Positions 1 through 9,197 of a stretch of 64,000 nt of DNA are shown piece by piece. Origin of the DNA: JBPRGH01 sp051418055 (GTDB lineage Bacteria > Bacteroidota > Bacteroidia > Cytophagales > Cyclobacteriaceae). The stretch is taken from contig JBPRGH010000007.1 of the NCBI GenBank assembly GCA_051418055.1, positions 124,001-188,000 of the forward strand, read 5' to 3'. Every line of letters starts with the position of its first letter. The stretch's first letter is position 1. The position numbers were made by a program, and so were the translations under genes. A model generated the notes under the pieces. That model searched no databases. It was given only the letters and a program-made list of their open reading frames with translations, and was not told where the DNA came from.

Positions 1-300
1 ACCTTCCGAAATAAAATACTTCACCATCACGGGCAGTGCAACATAATTAAGGCTAACTTTTTGCTCAGGATCATCATTATCAATAGCTCCCTGTAAGGTG
101 AAGACTAACTCGGGTTGAATAAATAAATTTCCCCCCACCTGGAATTCTACCAAAGCTCCTGCCTGAAAACCGAGTTTAAAAGTAACTGTATCAATATCTC
201 CTGTTAGGTTAGAGAAATTAATACCAGCAGTAATACCAAGATTTTGAGCATTACAAACTGTTGATAGCCCCAGTAAGAAAATGATGAGAAAACGCTTCAT
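1..300 (-). CDS. PorT-like outer-membrane beta-barrel protein (C-terminus beyond the window)
   Basis: Read on the minus strand from the ATG at 300-298, an open frame runs off the left edge without a stop. It begins MKRFLIIFLLGLSTVCNAQ, a signal peptide ending in the NAQ cleavage site typical of Bacteroidota. It continues with LGITAGINFSNLTGD and FKLGFQAGALVEFQ, the glycine/aromatic alternating pattern of the first strands of PorT-family outer-membrane barrels, then IQPELVF and LPVMVKYF. Only the first 100 residues are visible. The family is widespread in Bacteroidota and usually of unknown ligand, so the function is not assigned. The family call is from pattern recognition of the N-terminus. 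Confidence 0.75.
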   Translation of the reverse strand, partial: MKRFLIIFLLGLSTVCNAQNLGITAGINFSNLTGDIDTVTFKLGFQAGALVEFQVGGNLFIQPELVFTLQGAIDNDDPEQKVSLNYVALPVMVKYFISEG

Positions 301-554
301 ATGATTAAAATTTAATGAATAGTAGTTATATAAATTTTATTCCTGTCATATTGTTTTAGAATATGAAAAATAAACATCATTACCAGGGAAGGTTAATATA
401 TAAAGGATCGCCTTTCATTTAAAATCCAGATTATAGTGCCTCAACAAGTTAAGCCTATTACTTAAATTAAAACATTCGTGCGATTATTTACTTATTCAAC
501 TGAACGATTACCTATAATTATATTAATTTTCACTTCAACCCAAAAGTTACTCTA

Positions 555-992
555 ATGAACCAGGAACATTATAAAAAACTGGAGCACATGTATCTAAATG
601 CAAATATTAATTCTGAATTTTTTGCTTCTTCTACCATTCAGATCACCGATGAGATGGCGAAAATAGAGTTGCCGGTAGATGAAAAATATTTTCACGCTCT
701 TGGTGGCGTGCATGGCTCCGTATATTTTAAATTATTGGATGATGCAGCCTTCTTTGCTGTTAACTCGGTGATAATGGAAAATTTTGTACTCACCACCTCC
801 TTTAACCTTCACCTTATCCGCCCTGCTGACAAAGGCAAGCTGAAAGCAGTAGGGAAGATAAAATTCAAATCGAAAGACAGCTTTATTGCAGAATCATTTT
901 TATACAATGACAGGAATAAAGAAATTGCTTTTGGAACTGGTACTTTTGTAAGAAGCAAAAAGTCTTTATCTGAAGAAATCGGCTATAAATAA
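555..992 (+). CDS. PaaI-family hotdog-fold thioesterase
   Basis: A 145-residue cytosolic protein of single-hotdog size. Residues 49-65 read LGGVHGSVYFKLLDDAA, the conserved segment where the glycine-rich turn leads into the long hotdog helix with an acidic residue (PaaI/YbgC-like 4-hydroxybenzoyl-CoA or acyl-CoA thioesterases). The segment LTTSFNLHLIRPADKGKL matches the following beta strand. The expected activity is hydrolysis of an acyl-CoA; the substrate cannot be inferred. It is followed 79 bases later by the lycopene cyclase on the same strand, but crtY has its own predicted promoter, so co-transcription is doubtful. Confidence 0.8.
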   Translation: MNQEHYKKLEHMYLNANINSEFFASSTIQITDEMAKIELPVDEKYFHALGGVHGSVYFKLLDDAAFFAVNSVIMENFVLTTSFNLHLIRPADKGKLKAVGKIKFKSKDSFIAESFLYNDRNKEIAFGTGTFVRSKKSLSEEIGYK

Positions 993-1058
993 TCTTATGC
1001 CAAATTTTATGATTGAATTCCCCCTTAAGCAGCACCTTAACATCTAAATCTTCTGTGT

Positions 1059-1066
1059 TATCTTTG
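1059..1066 (+). promoter_or_regulatory. -7 promoter element of crtY (TATCTTTG)
   Basis: TATCTTTG fits the Bacteroidota sigma-A -7 consensus TAnnTTTG exactly. It ends five bases before the crtY ATG, so transcription would begin at or next to the start codon, predicting a leaderless or nearly leaderless mRNA. Confidence 0.5.
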
Positions 1067-1071
1067 CACCC

Positions 1072-2217
1072 ATGTCTTCCATCATTTATGATTTTGCCAT
1101 AGTAGGAGCCGGTGCTGCAGGTTTAAATCTGGCCATGGCAATGCTCAATGATCCTTATTTCGAAAACAAGAACATCCTCATTCTTGAAAAAAAAGATAAA
1201 GAAGAGAATGATAAAACATGGTGTTTTTGGGAAACGGGCAATGGAATTTGGGATGAAATCATAACGCATCAATGGCAAAAAGGTACATTTATTACTAAAG
1301 ACACCCACACAAAACTGGACCTGTTCCCATATCGCTATAAGATGATCCGTTCAGTTGATTTTTATGACTATACCAAGCAGCAGCTTCGATCGGCGCCTCA
1401 ATTTACTTATGTGCAGGATGAAGTCAAGGATATAAGTATGCTAAACCAGTGTGAATTGACAGCCCTCAATGGCAGCTACAAATGTGACCATGTATTTGAC
1501 AGCCGTATTGATCCGGAAGTAAAAGAAGTTAAGGAAAAATATCTTCATGTACTACAGCATTTTAAAGGATGGTATATAACCACCGAAAAAGAAGTTTTTA
1601 ATCCATACTCTTTTACAATGATGGATTTCCGCCTCAAATATAAAGATACCACCAGCTTTATGTATCTCTTGCCAACTTCTAAAAAAGAAGCACTGGTAGA
1701 ATTTACTTTTTTTACCCCTGAGCTCGTTACAGAGGAAATCTATGATGATTTGCTGCAAACCTATATTAAAGAGATCCTCAAGGTTGACGACTATCAAATT
1801 GCAGAGGTAGAGAAAGGTGTTATACCCATGACAAGTTATCCCTTTCATAAAAAGCATCAGGAGAAGGTAACAAAAATAGGTACTGCAGGTGGATGGGTAC
1901 GGGCTTCAAGTGGGTACTCGTTTAAAAATGCCGAGCGAAATTCCCAGAAGATCATTGATAATATAAAATCCGATAAACATCCGGCAGACGGGCTTCACAG
2001 CAAAAAATTCTATTTTTATGATTCACTGTTTCTTGATATCCTGGTGAATAAAAACCATCTGGGCGAGAAGATATTTGCAGCTATGTATGAAAAAAATGAT
2101 ATCCAACAGATATTCAGGTTCCTTGATAATGAAACTTCAATAGCAGAAGATGTAGCTCTAATCTCCAGCCTTCCAAAGAAGCCCTTTTTAAAAGCTTTAA
2201 TGAAGCATTTCCTTTGA
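1072..2217 (+). CDS. crtY: Lycopene beta-cyclase (CrtY type)
   Basis: 381 residues, the normal length of CrtY. Residues 11-21 (VGAGAAGLNLA) form the Rossmann nucleotide-binding motif, and the family segment DKTWCFWE follows near residue 48. A later GTAGGWVRASSGYSF block is typical of the cyclase family. The enzyme cyclises the ends of lycopene to beta-ionone rings, making beta-carotene for membrane carotenoids of the flexixanthin or zeaxanthin kind. No other carotenoid genes lie nearby. It converges with the rqcH-like gene with one base between the stop codons, so neither gene has room for a dedicated terminator. Confidence 0.9.
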   Translation: MSSIIYDFAIVGAGAAGLNLAMAMLNDPYFENKNILILEKKDKEENDKTWCFWETGNGIWDEIITHQWQKGTFITKDTHTKLDLFPYRYKMIRSVDFYDYTKQQLRSAPQFTYVQDEVKDISMLNQCELTALNGSYKCDHVFDSRIDPEVKEVKEKYLHVLQHFKGWYITTEKEVFNPYSFTMMDFRLKYKDTTSFMYLLPTSKKEALVEFTFFTPELVTEEIYDDLLQTYIKEILKVDDYQIAEVEKGVIPMTSYPFHKKHQEKVTKIGTAGGWVRASSGYSFKNAERNSQKIIDNIKSDKHPADGLHSKKFYFYDSLFLDILVNKNHLGEKIFAAMYEKNDIQQIFRFLDNETSIAEDVALISSLPKKPFLKALMKHFL

Positions 2218-2218
2218 G

Positions 2219-3790
2219 TTAAACCAGATACTGGTCCCACATTTTAGGTTCAACCATTATTACTTCCTGTTCTCTATCTACCACAACAGCTCCGGGCGGA
2301 TCTCCTTTACGCTTACGTACATATTTTCTTTCTGTAACTATTACCGGACATAATGTGTCAGTCTTTCTTTTGCTGTTGAAAGCAGCCAGCTGTGCCGCTT
2401 TTTCCACTACAGGCACCGGAATCTTCTCTTTATTTTTTTGACGGACAATAACATGAGAGCCCGATGCAGCCCGGGCATGCAACCACAGATCATCTTTTTT
2501 AGCATATTTCTGCAGCACTATATCATTCTGCTTCGCCCCTTTACCAACAAGTACATCATAACCTTCTATCTCAAATCGATGGAAGGGTAAAACTGCTTGC
2601 TGCTTTGTTTTTAAAGGACCTTTTGATTCAGCAACTTCACTAGATAATTCCTTATAATTATCCGTAGCTTCAATTTCTTTAAGCTTTTGCTCTTTTTCAG
2701 CTTTTTGTCTTTCACGTTTTTCTATACCCTCTTTAAGTATAGAAATTTCCTTATGCTGATTTTTGGCTTTTTGGTAATATCGTTCCGCATTTTTTTGTGG
2801 TGATAGCTCAGGGTTTAAAGGTATAATAACGGGTTCATTCTCTTTATAAAAATTATCAAACGTTACCTCCTTCTCGCCACTTTTTATCTTGTGCATATGG
2901 GCCATTATCAGGTCAGCCCACTGGCGGTAGTTCGTTTCCGTTTCTATCAGGTGCAGCTTTTGCCTGGTAGTCTGGATATAGGAATGATCCTTTTTAATTT
3001 CTTTAGTAAGGGATTTTATTGCAGCAGTTTTTTGTCTTACGAATTTCTGCGTGGACAGCCATCGCACATAAAAATCAGAGACGGCATGAAGAGGATCTGA
3101 ATATACTGATTGTACCTTTTTAAAATTTAATAAAGAAAACTCCGGCATTTCATTTTCCAGAATATAATACTCGTTATTCTCCAGCTCGTGCAAGACCTGT
3201 TGGATCAACTGCCATTTCTCCTCAAGAGCTTTATCATCATAATGCTGCTCGTCAAGATATTCCTTTACTGTTTTCCCAAAAGTCGGAAATAGCTTTTTGT
3301 AATTTCCCTCGTTCTCAGTAAATGTTTCATAATCCTGTGGAATAGGTCGGTCAAGAGCTATTGGATCAATTAACAGATCCTGTTGGAGACGGTTGTTAAA
3401 TAATAGTTCTGGTTTATTGTTCCTGCAATAGATCAGATTTGACCTGTTGCCATGCATCTTGAAGAGGATACTTTTTTTATTTTCCAATTCAAGTAGGAAT
3501 GCCCTTTCATTCTCATATTGATAAACTCCTGTTATTTTTTCACCGATACAATCTTCAAAAATATCCACACTGTTTTTCTTCGCCCTGTAAAGTTTCTCAG
3601 GAAAAGAAAGGCAACAAAAATCAGGTCTAAGTAATGCACGGATAAAAAACTCTTCAAGAGTAGCCGGATCTGTTAATGCAATAACCAGCTCATTTTTATT
3701 TTGAGAGTAACATTCCCTGATGCTGAAGCCAAATATTTTTGCCCTAAGGGAATTGGTTAAATGTCGTAAAAAGTAATAATTATTCTGCAC
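2219..3790 (-). CDS. rqcH: NFACT-family protein (RqcH / Rqc2-like)
   Basis: 523 residues with an N-terminal NFACT-N domain, a charged coiled coil (about residues 265-390, rich in K/E), and a C-terminal NFACT-R domain marked by DLWLHARAASGSHVIVR. RqcH/Rqc2 proteins bind stalled 50S subunits carrying peptidyl-tRNA and direct C-terminal alanine tailing; older annotation calls them fibronectin-binding protein A. The start is a GTG. The upstream MBL gene's stop and this start are contiguous (TAAGGTG), indicating translational coupling. It is the last gene of an operon headed by the hybrid kinase. Family is secure; the exact role in this organism is inferred. Confidence 0.85.
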   Translation of the reverse strand: MQNNYYFLRHLTNSLRAKIFGFSIRECYSQNKNELVIALTDPATLEEFFIRALLRPDFCCLSFPEKLYRAKKNSVDIFEDCIGEKITGVYQYENERAFLLELENKKSILFKMHGNRSNLIYCRNNKPELLFNNRLQQDLLIDPIALDRPIPQDYETFTENEGNYKKLFPTFGKTVKEYLDEQHYDDKALEEKWQLIQQVLHELENNEYYILENEMPEFSLLNFKKVQSVYSDPLHAVSDFYVRWLSTQKFVRQKTAAIKSLTKEIKKDHSYIQTTRQKLHLIETETNYRQWADLIMAHMHKIKSGEKEVTFDNFYKENEPVIIPLNPELSPQKNAERYYQKAKNQHKEISILKEGIEKRERQKAEKEQKLKEIEATDNYKELSSEVAESKGPLKTKQQAVLPFHRFEIEGYDVLVGKGAKQNDIVLQKYAKKDDLWLHARAASGSHVIVRQKNKEKIPVPVVEKAAQLAAFNSKRKTDTLCPVIVTERKYVRKRKGDPPGAVVVDREQEVIMVEPKMWDQYLV

Positions 3791-3791
3791 C

Positions 3792-4553
3792 TTACAAAGA
3801 TACAGTCAATCCATCATATGCAATTTGAACATTATCAGGAAGCAAACTATCCACTTCGCCATGCCGTCCCATTTTATGACTAATATGAGTAAGGTAAGCC
3901 TGCTGGGGTTTCAGCTCTTCAATAACTTCCAACGCTTCATTAAGGTTAAAGTGAGATATATGCTCTTCCTTCTGTAAAGCATTAATTACTAAAATCTTAC
4001 AATCAATTAATTTTTCTTTTTCAGCTTCAGGAATAAGATTGGCATCCGTAATGTAGCAAAAATCATTTATGCGAAAACCAAATACGGGTAATTGATAGTG
4101 AAAGACTTGTATCGGTAAAAAATTTACCCCTTCAATTTTAAACGGTTTTGAATCAATTTCAAAGAGTTTATAGCTGGGAACCCCGGGGTACTTTTTTTCA
4201 GTAAAGGCATATGAAAATTCCTGCTTAAGCTGTTTTAACACTCTGGGGTGTGCATAAATAGGCATATCCTTTTGCTGCTTGAAATTAAATGCCCGCACAT
4301 CATCAAGTCCAGCAGTGTGATCCTTGTGTTCGTGTGTAAATACAAGTGCGTTTAGTGTCGTAATATCATTAGCCAGCATCTGCTGACGAAAGTCCGGGCC
4401 ACAATCAATCACAAAACTTTTTTCATCAATTTGAATGTGTACTGATGAACGGAATCTTTTATCCCTGAAGTCAAGGGATTTACATACCCGGCATCCGCAC
4501 CCAATAACAGGTACACCCTGGGAAGTTCCGGTGCCTAGAAAAGTGATTTTCAA
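3792..4553 (-). CDS. MBL-fold metal-dependent hydrolase, PhnP-like
   Basis: 253 residues. The metallo-beta-lactamase signature HEHKDH occurs at residues 74-79, followed by AGLDD. The N-terminus MKITFLGTGTSQGVPVIGC and the CGCRVC cluster (C19, C21, C24) are characteristic of PhnP-like phosphodiesterases, where these cysteines hold a structural zinc. PhnP hydrolyses 5-phosphoribosyl 1,2-cyclic phosphate in phosphonate breakdown, but no phn genes are present here. Many Bacteroidota carry this gene outside phn loci, so the substrate is open. It overlaps the upstream small gene by four bases and is coupled to rqcH downstream. Confidence 0.85.
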   Translation of the reverse strand: MKITFLGTGTSQGVPVIGCGCRVCKSLDFRDKRFRSSVHIQIDEKSFVIDCGPDFRQQMLANDITTLNALVFTHEHKDHTAGLDDVRAFNFKQQKDMPIYAHPRVLKQLKQEFSYAFTEKKYPGVPSYKLFEIDSKPFKIEGVNFLPIQVFHYQLPVFGFRINDFCYITDANLIPEAEKEKLIDCKILVINALQKEEHISHFNLNEALEVIEELKPQQAYLTHISHKMGRHGEVDSLLPDNVQIAYDGLTVSL

Positions 4554-4822
4554 AGCTCCAATGAAATTTGAGATAACTCCTGATATAATTTCCTGTTTTT
4601 TTCACTGAATTTAGCCCCTCCAAGATCCAGTGTTTTTATGATCTCCAGCAAGCAATTGATTTTACCATCCACAGCATAATATTTGTTGATGATAATTATT
4701 TTTGTTTCGTTAAGTATACAATAACCAGACTTAAAATTACCTTTTTCATAGCGTAGCATGTAATCTGTTTCAGCGATAAGATCTTCCAGTCTTGCTAAAA
4801 AATGTTTGGTATACTTGATCAT
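4550..4822 (-). CDS. Small conserved cytosolic protein of unknown function
   Basis: 90 residues, no signal peptide or membrane segment, mixed alpha/beta composition with a KFSEKNRKLYQELSQ amphipathic C-terminal helix. I recall proteins of this kind next to PhnP-like hydrolases in Bacteroidota but know no function. It lies two bases after the CheY-like gene and overlaps the MBL hydrolase start by four bases, so it belongs to the same operon. The tight packing supports it being a real gene. Confidence 0.65.
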   Translation of the reverse strand: MIKYTKHFLARLEDLIAETDYMLRYEKGNFKSGYCILNETKIIIINKYYAVDGKINCLLEIIKTLDLGGAKFSEKNRKLYQELSQISLEL

Positions 4823-4824
4823 TA

Positions 4825-5193
4825 TCAGGAGTATTTTTTAACCGCCCTTACCAGAGCATCATAATCCAACGGCTTAATAAGATATTCATTTATACCTACT
4901 CTGTCAAAATCTTCTTTTGTATAATTTTTATAATTTCCTGAAATGGCAATAATAGGTGTGTTTGCTTTATTTTTATCTTCAAGTTTTCTGATCTCACTGG
5001 CGATCTCCATGCCATTCATTCCGGGCAAAATAATATCAAGGATAATAACATCATAATTTCCTTTTAATATTTCATCTAAAGCCGCTTTACCGGATTTTAC
5101 TCCTTTTATATCATACCCTTGCCCCTGAAAAATTTTTTTAGATAATGTCTGAATAACAGGGCTATCATCAGCCAATAAAATCGATTTTGCCAT
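4825..5193 (-). CDS. Single-domain response regulator (CheY-like)
   Basis: 122 residues, a lone receiver domain. The acidic pocket is at D9/D10, the phospho-acceptor is D53 in the segment VIILDIILPGMNG, and the conserved Thr/Ser and Lys positions fall in PIIAISG and LIKPLD. No output domain. It lies 18 bases downstream of the hybrid kinase and is therefore probably phosphorylated through the kinase's Hpt domain, acting by protein-protein contact. The following genes encode no obvious partner. Confidence 0.9.
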   Translation of the reverse strand: MAKSILLADDSPVIQTLSKKIFQGQGYDIKGVKSGKAALDEILKGNYDVIILDIILPGMNGMEIASEIRKLEDKNKANTPIIAISGNYKNYTKEDFDRVGINEYLIKPLDYDALVRAVKKYS

Positions 5194-5211
5194 ACTTGCA
5201 GTTGTTTCTAA

Positions 5212-7122
5212 TCAGTGATCGTTATAATGCACTTTAAATTCCTTAAAAAAATACTCCAACCCTTTTAATTCTTGTTCGAGTTCGGTCACATAGCCTTTTA
5301 TTAACTGCTCTTCAATTTGCTTTGCTTTTCTCGCCACCCTGTTAACTCCCAGGGTTCCTGCATTCCCCTTAATGGTATGAAGTTGGTCAAGAATTCTTTT
5401 GTGGTTACTCTCAGACAATGATACAAAACATTCTTTAATTTGTTCTTCTGTCTCATCACAAAAATCTTGCATTGCATCTTTAACCATTTTTTTACCACCA
5501 AATTCAACAAGCTTCTCAATTACATTCCTATCCAATATCTTCTCCTGCTTCTCAGTCCATTCCCTCACCCTTCCAATCAGTTCCTCCGGAGCAATTGGTT
5601 TAGCTATAAAATCATCGAATCCTTCACTCAGGAATTTGTCTTTCTCACCCTCTCCGGAATAGGCTGTAAGTGCAAGTGTCGGCGGAACAGAGGAAAGATT
5701 GTCTTTCATCCATTTCATCACCTCTATTCCACTCATCTCCGGCATTTGAATATCCAGAAGTATAATATCAAACTTATTATTCATTAATAATTTTATAGCC
5801 TCTTCTCCGGAATCTACTGTTACAACCACTGCCCCTATCCTTTTTAATATCTGTCCGGCTACTTCAAGATTTATTTTATTATCATCTACCAGCAGCACAT
5901 GGGGTACTGTAAAAAGCTTATGCTGTTCAAATACCTCTGATTTTTCCGCATGCTTTTTTTCCGCCTTCTCACAAATAAATGTAAACCAAAAAATACTACC
6001 GCTTTTCAACTTTGATGTAACACCTATTTCACCACCCAACAAATTGATAATTTCTTTGCTAATACTAAGGCCTAAACCGGCTCCCTCATGTTTTCTGATA
6101 CTGGAGCTATCCAACTGTGTAAAGCTGGAAAATAAATTTTTATAGTCTGCCTCATTTATTCCGATGCCAGTATCCCTTACTTCTCCTCTTAGCAACAAAT
6201 TTTTATCCCGCTCCTTCTCCACATAAAGCCGTATATCTACATTTCCTCCTACCGGAGTGAATTTTATAGCATTTGACACCAGGTTGGAATATACCTGTAC
6301 CAGCTTTAGCTCATCTGTATAAATATATTCCGGCACCTTTTTATTTACCTGATAAGAAAGCTTTATATTTTTCTCTGTTGCCTTCTGCTCATAAACTGTG
6401 AATACCTTTTTAATCAATTGATCAGGGGAAACTACTGATAGCTGCACATTCATTTTGCCGGCCTCTAATTTTGACCAATCCAAAATATTATTTAGCAGCC
6501 GCAAAAGTATATCTGAAGACTGTTGAATTGCATTCACCTGTTTCATCTGATCTGTAGAAAGATCAGAGGAAGCAAGGACACTTGTCATCCCTAAAATACC
6601 ATTTAAAGGTGTTCTTATCTCATGGCTCATATTAGCCAAAAAATCTTCCTTTACTCTTAAAGATCTCCTGGCAATTTTTATTGCACGATCAAGTTCCTCT
6701 CGTATATGAACAAGATTTGATTCGTCACGAACCACACCTTCTACATACCATTTCTCATCATAAACCAGCCTTAAAATACACTTTGCAGGTATTATCTTAC
6801 CATATTTATGAACAATTGAAATTTCCACATCCCTGATCTCCTTTTCATTGGCTAACTGCCGGAGCAGGTTTTTTGTCAAAGGGGAATAAAGATAAAAGTT
6901 AGTGACATCCTGTCCTACTAGTTCATTTTCATCATAACCAGTAATACGTTTTGAGGAAGGGCTAACAATACTAATTTCTCCATTCAGACAAGCCCTGAAA
7001 AAAATATCTTCGAAGGAGTTAAAGATATTGGTAAATTTCTTTTCACTTTTCGAGAGCGCTTTATTAAGCTTCTCTGCATGTGCTACAAGTTCTTCTTTAT
7101 CTAACTTATGAATATCCACCAC
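5212..7122 (-). CDS. PAS-containing hybrid histidine kinase with receiver and Hpt domains
   Basis: 636 residues, apparently soluble. Order: PAS (about 28-135), HisKA with phospho-acceptor H167 (FLANMSHEIRTPLNG), HATPase (about 265-385, G-box DTGIGI and GAGLGLSIS), receiver (about 407-520, phospho-acceptor D457 in LLDIQMPEMSG), and Hpt with H582 (LHTIKGNAG). This is a complete internal phosphorelay ending in a histidine that can pass phosphate to the adjacent CheY-like protein. The start is one of two tandem GTG codons at 7122 or 7119. The signal sensed is unknown. It heads a five-gene minus-strand operon and is divergent from miaA. Confidence 0.92.
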   Translation of the reverse strand: MVDIHKLDKEELVAHAEKLNKALSKSEKKFTNIFNSFEDIFFRACLNGEISIVSPSSKRITGYDENELVGQDVTNFYLYSPLTKNLLRQLANEKEIRDVEISIVHKYGKIIPAKCILRLVYDEKWYVEGVVRDESNLVHIREELDRAIKIARRSLRVKEDFLANMSHEIRTPLNGILGMTSVLASSDLSTDQMKQVNAIQQSSDILLRLLNNILDWSKLEAGKMNVQLSVVSPDQLIKKVFTVYEQKATEKNIKLSYQVNKKVPEYIYTDELKLVQVYSNLVSNAIKFTPVGGNVDIRLYVEKERDKNLLLRGEVRDTGIGINEADYKNLFSSFTQLDSSSIRKHEGAGLGLSISKEIINLLGGEIGVTSKLKSGSIFWFTFICEKAEKKHAEKSEVFEQHKLFTVPHVLLVDDNKINLEVAGQILKRIGAVVVTVDSGEEAIKLLMNNKFDIILLDIQMPEMSGIEVMKWMKDNLSSVPPTLALTAYSGEGEKDKFLSEGFDDFIAKPIAPEELIGRVREWTEKQEKILDRNVIEKLVEFGGKKMVKDAMQDFCDETEEQIKECFVSLSESNHKRILDQLHTIKGNAGTLGVNRVARKAKQIEEQLIKGYVTELEQELKGLEYFFKEFKVHYNDH

Positions 7123-7179
7123 GTTATAAAGATAGCAAGATACCAGAAGTTAAAACATATTTTTTTAGATTTACACAAT

Positions 7180-8079
7180 TTGAATCATTTAATAGTCATA
7201 GTTGGTCCAACAGCGGTAGGGAAAACAAGAGCCGCAATAGCATTAGCTAATCATTTTGATACAGAAGTTATTTCTGCAGATTCCAGGCAGTTCTATAAAG
7301 AAATGACCATCGGAACCGCTAAGCCTTCACCAAAAGAACGTGCGGCAGCAAAACATCATTTTATTGATTTTCTTCCCGTAACAGATAAATTTAATGCCGG
7401 GGATTTTGAAAGAGAAGCGTTAGCAAAATTAGATGCTATTTTTGAAAAAAGTAGTGTAGCAATAGTAACCGGTGGGTCCGGATTATATGTAAATGCATTA
7501 TGTTACGGCTTTGATGATATACCTGAAGTTCCTGTAGAGATCCGGGACCGGCTCAATAGCGAGTTTGAAGAGAAGGGACTTGTACATCTGCAGGAAAAAC
7601 TTCGTATGGCAGATCCGGTTTATTTTGACACAGTAGACCGTAATAATCCTCAAAGGTTAATCCGTGCACTTGAAGTTTATGAGCATACTAACAGCCCTTA
7701 TTCTCAATTTAGAAAAAAAGAGCTCTCCGATAGAAATTTCATGCCCATTTTCATAGGTTTGGAGCTCCCGCGGGAAGAATTGTATGAGAGGATCAATCAG
7801 CGTGTGGATAATATGATTGATGAAGGCTTAATAGAGGAAGTTAAAAGCCTTCTCCCCTTTAAAGAAGAAAATGCGTTACAGACAGTTGGCTATCAGGAGC
7901 TTTTTGATTATCTGGATAATAAAATAACTTTGTCTGAAGCTATTGACCTGATTAAACGAAATACGCGTCGATATGCAAAACGTCAGCTGACCTGGTTTAG
8001 ACGAAATGAAAATACGTTTTGGTATCATCCGGACGACATTTCATCGATTATTAATGACATTAACCTGAGATTAAAGTAA
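7180..8079 (+). CDS. miaA: tRNA dimethylallyltransferase
   Basis: About 299 residues from the TTG at 7180, giving an N-terminus MNHLIVIVGPTAVGKT that begins directly with the P-loop, as in most MiaA proteins. The in-frame ATG at 7108 would add 24 non-conserved residues and overlap the divergent kinase gene, so I reject it. DSRQFY and NPQRLIRALEVYE are further MiaA signatures. The enzyme transfers dimethylallyl to adenosine 37 of tRNAs that read codons beginning with U, improving decoding accuracy. The gene is monocistronic in appearance. Confidence 0.93.
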   Translation: MNHLIVIVGPTAVGKTRAAIALANHFDTEVISADSRQFYKEMTIGTAKPSPKERAAAKHHFIDFLPVTDKFNAGDFEREALAKLDAIFEKSSVAIVTGGSGLYVNALCYGFDDIPEVPVEIRDRLNSEFEEKGLVHLQEKLRMADPVYFDTVDRNNPQRLIRALEVYEHTNSPYSQFRKKELSDRNFMPIFIGLELPREELYERINQRVDNMIDEGLIEEVKSLLPFKEENALQTVGYQELFDYLDNKITLSEAIDLIKRNTRRYAKRQLTWFRRNENTFWYHPDDISSIINDINLRLK

Positions 8080-8157
8080 AATCGAACTTATTTTAGTACG
8101 GTATTTGTTCTAAATAAATAAATTAGAAGTTAAATCACTATTAAATCACTATTACCC

Positions 8158-8682
8158 ATGAAATACATCTTATCTACTTTCTTTATCCTGCTTTCATTTC
8201 TGGTTTCAGCCCAAAAAGAGGATATAACAGTTAACTGGATGACTTTTGAGGAAGCTGTAGAGGCCAACAAAAAAGAACCTAAAAAAATCTTTATAGATGT
8301 CTATACCGACTGGTGCGGATGGTGTAAGGTTATGGATAAGAACACTTTTAATCACCCTACAATTGCGAAATACCTTAATGAAAACTTTTATAATGTAAAG
8401 CTAGATGCCGAGCAGAAAGAAGATATTACCTTCAACGGGCACACCTTTAAATTTGTAGCTTCAGGAAGAAAAGGGTACCATGAGCTTGCGGCAGCCCTTC
8501 TGGATGGAAAGCTAAGTTACCCTACTGTGGTTTTTATGGATGAACAGCTGAGAATAATTCAGCCACTGCCGGGGTACCAAAAGCCGGAGCAGTTTGATCC
8601 TATCGTACGGTTTATTGGTGACGATCATTACAAGCAAATTGAGTGGGAAAGCTACCGTAAAGAATATAAATCATCTCTTTAA
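8158..8682 (+). CDS. Exported thioredoxin-fold protein with CGWC site
   Basis: 174 residues with a cleavable signal peptide ending VSAQ, so periplasmic. The segment FIDVYTDWCGWCKVMD carries a CxxC redox site in a thioredoxin fold of the DUF255/thioredoxin_7 type. SYPTVVFMD supplies the cis-proline region. It is likely a periplasmic thiol oxidoreductase; partner proteins are not evident. The region just upstream holds two direct copies of an ATTAAATCACT-like word. Convergent with the DUF4340-like gene, overlapping it by four bases at the 3' ends. Confidence 0.85.
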   Translation: MKYILSTFFILLSFLVSAQKEDITVNWMTFEEAVEANKKEPKKIFIDVYTDWCGWCKVMDKNTFNHPTIAKYLNENFYNVKLDAEQKEDITFNGHTFKFVASGRKGYHELAAALLDGKLSYPTVVFMDEQLRIIQPLPGYQKPEQFDPIVRFIGDDHYKQIEWESYRKEYKSSL

Positions 8683-9197
8683 TCTTTAGTTTCCATCAAT
8701 GATTTTAACCATCTGAATTGCTCATCCGGTAATCTGGATGTCTGATAGATATTCCTGCTGTCGAGATATCGGAAATAAGTATTTTTATCGCCGGGAGTAA
8801 TATATAAATTCAGTACCTCCTCTGTGTTTTTGTAAAGCATCAGCAAATAATAAGAAGTATCAGGTTTTGTTTTTATCCATTCTTCAAAATCTACTGGTTT
8901 AAGATCCGCACGCTGGAATTTATTAAAGGCATTAAAAAGATTTTGCACCTTTTCCGGCTGTATGGTGTAGGTAGTATCTTCCTGCAAAACCCTATACTGA
9001 TCAGTTTCTTTTACAATCTGGACGCCATCTTTTCCGTGAAATTCTATTTTATCAATGTTAGACCAATCAATCTCCTCCACCTGCTCAGGCAATTCCTCCT
9101 GCTCAGGAACTTTGGTGAGGCGGTAGATAAATAATATTACTAAAATGACTATAAAGGCTACTAACCACTTTTTAGAAGTGCTGCTTATTTTACTCAT
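8679..9197 (-). CDS. Single-pass membrane protein, DUF4340-like
   Basis: 172 residues. One membrane segment at about 10-26 (WLVAFIVILVILFIYRL) is followed by an extracytoplasmic domain with IDKIEFHG, Y-x-V and LFNAFNKFQRAD segments resembling DUF4340, a domain often linked to gliding-motility GldG-type transport proteins in Bacteroidota. No gld genes are nearby. The call is from resemblance only. The gene stands alone, with about 230 bases of non-coding DNA upstream in which I see no further gene. Confidence 0.6.
   Translation of the reverse strand: MSKISSTSKKWLVAFIVILVILFIYRLTKVPEQEELPEQVEEIDWSNIDKIEFHGKDGVQIVKETDQYRVLQEDTTYTIQPEKVQNLFNAFNKFQRADLKPVDFEEWIKTKPDTSYYLLMLYKNTEEVLNLYITPGDKNTYFRYLDSRNIYQTSRLPDEQFRWLKSLMETKD

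Noticed and set aside
3795..3802. TATCTTTG on the minus strand just before the rqcH GTG, a possible promoter
   Set aside because: The bases encode the last codons of the upstream MBL hydrolase in frame, and the stop/start coupling already explains expression. It may be coincidence.
7108..7179. Upstream ATG start for miaA
   Set aside because: It adds 24 non-conserved residues and overlaps the divergent kinase gene; the TTG at 7180 gives the standard MiaA N-terminus.
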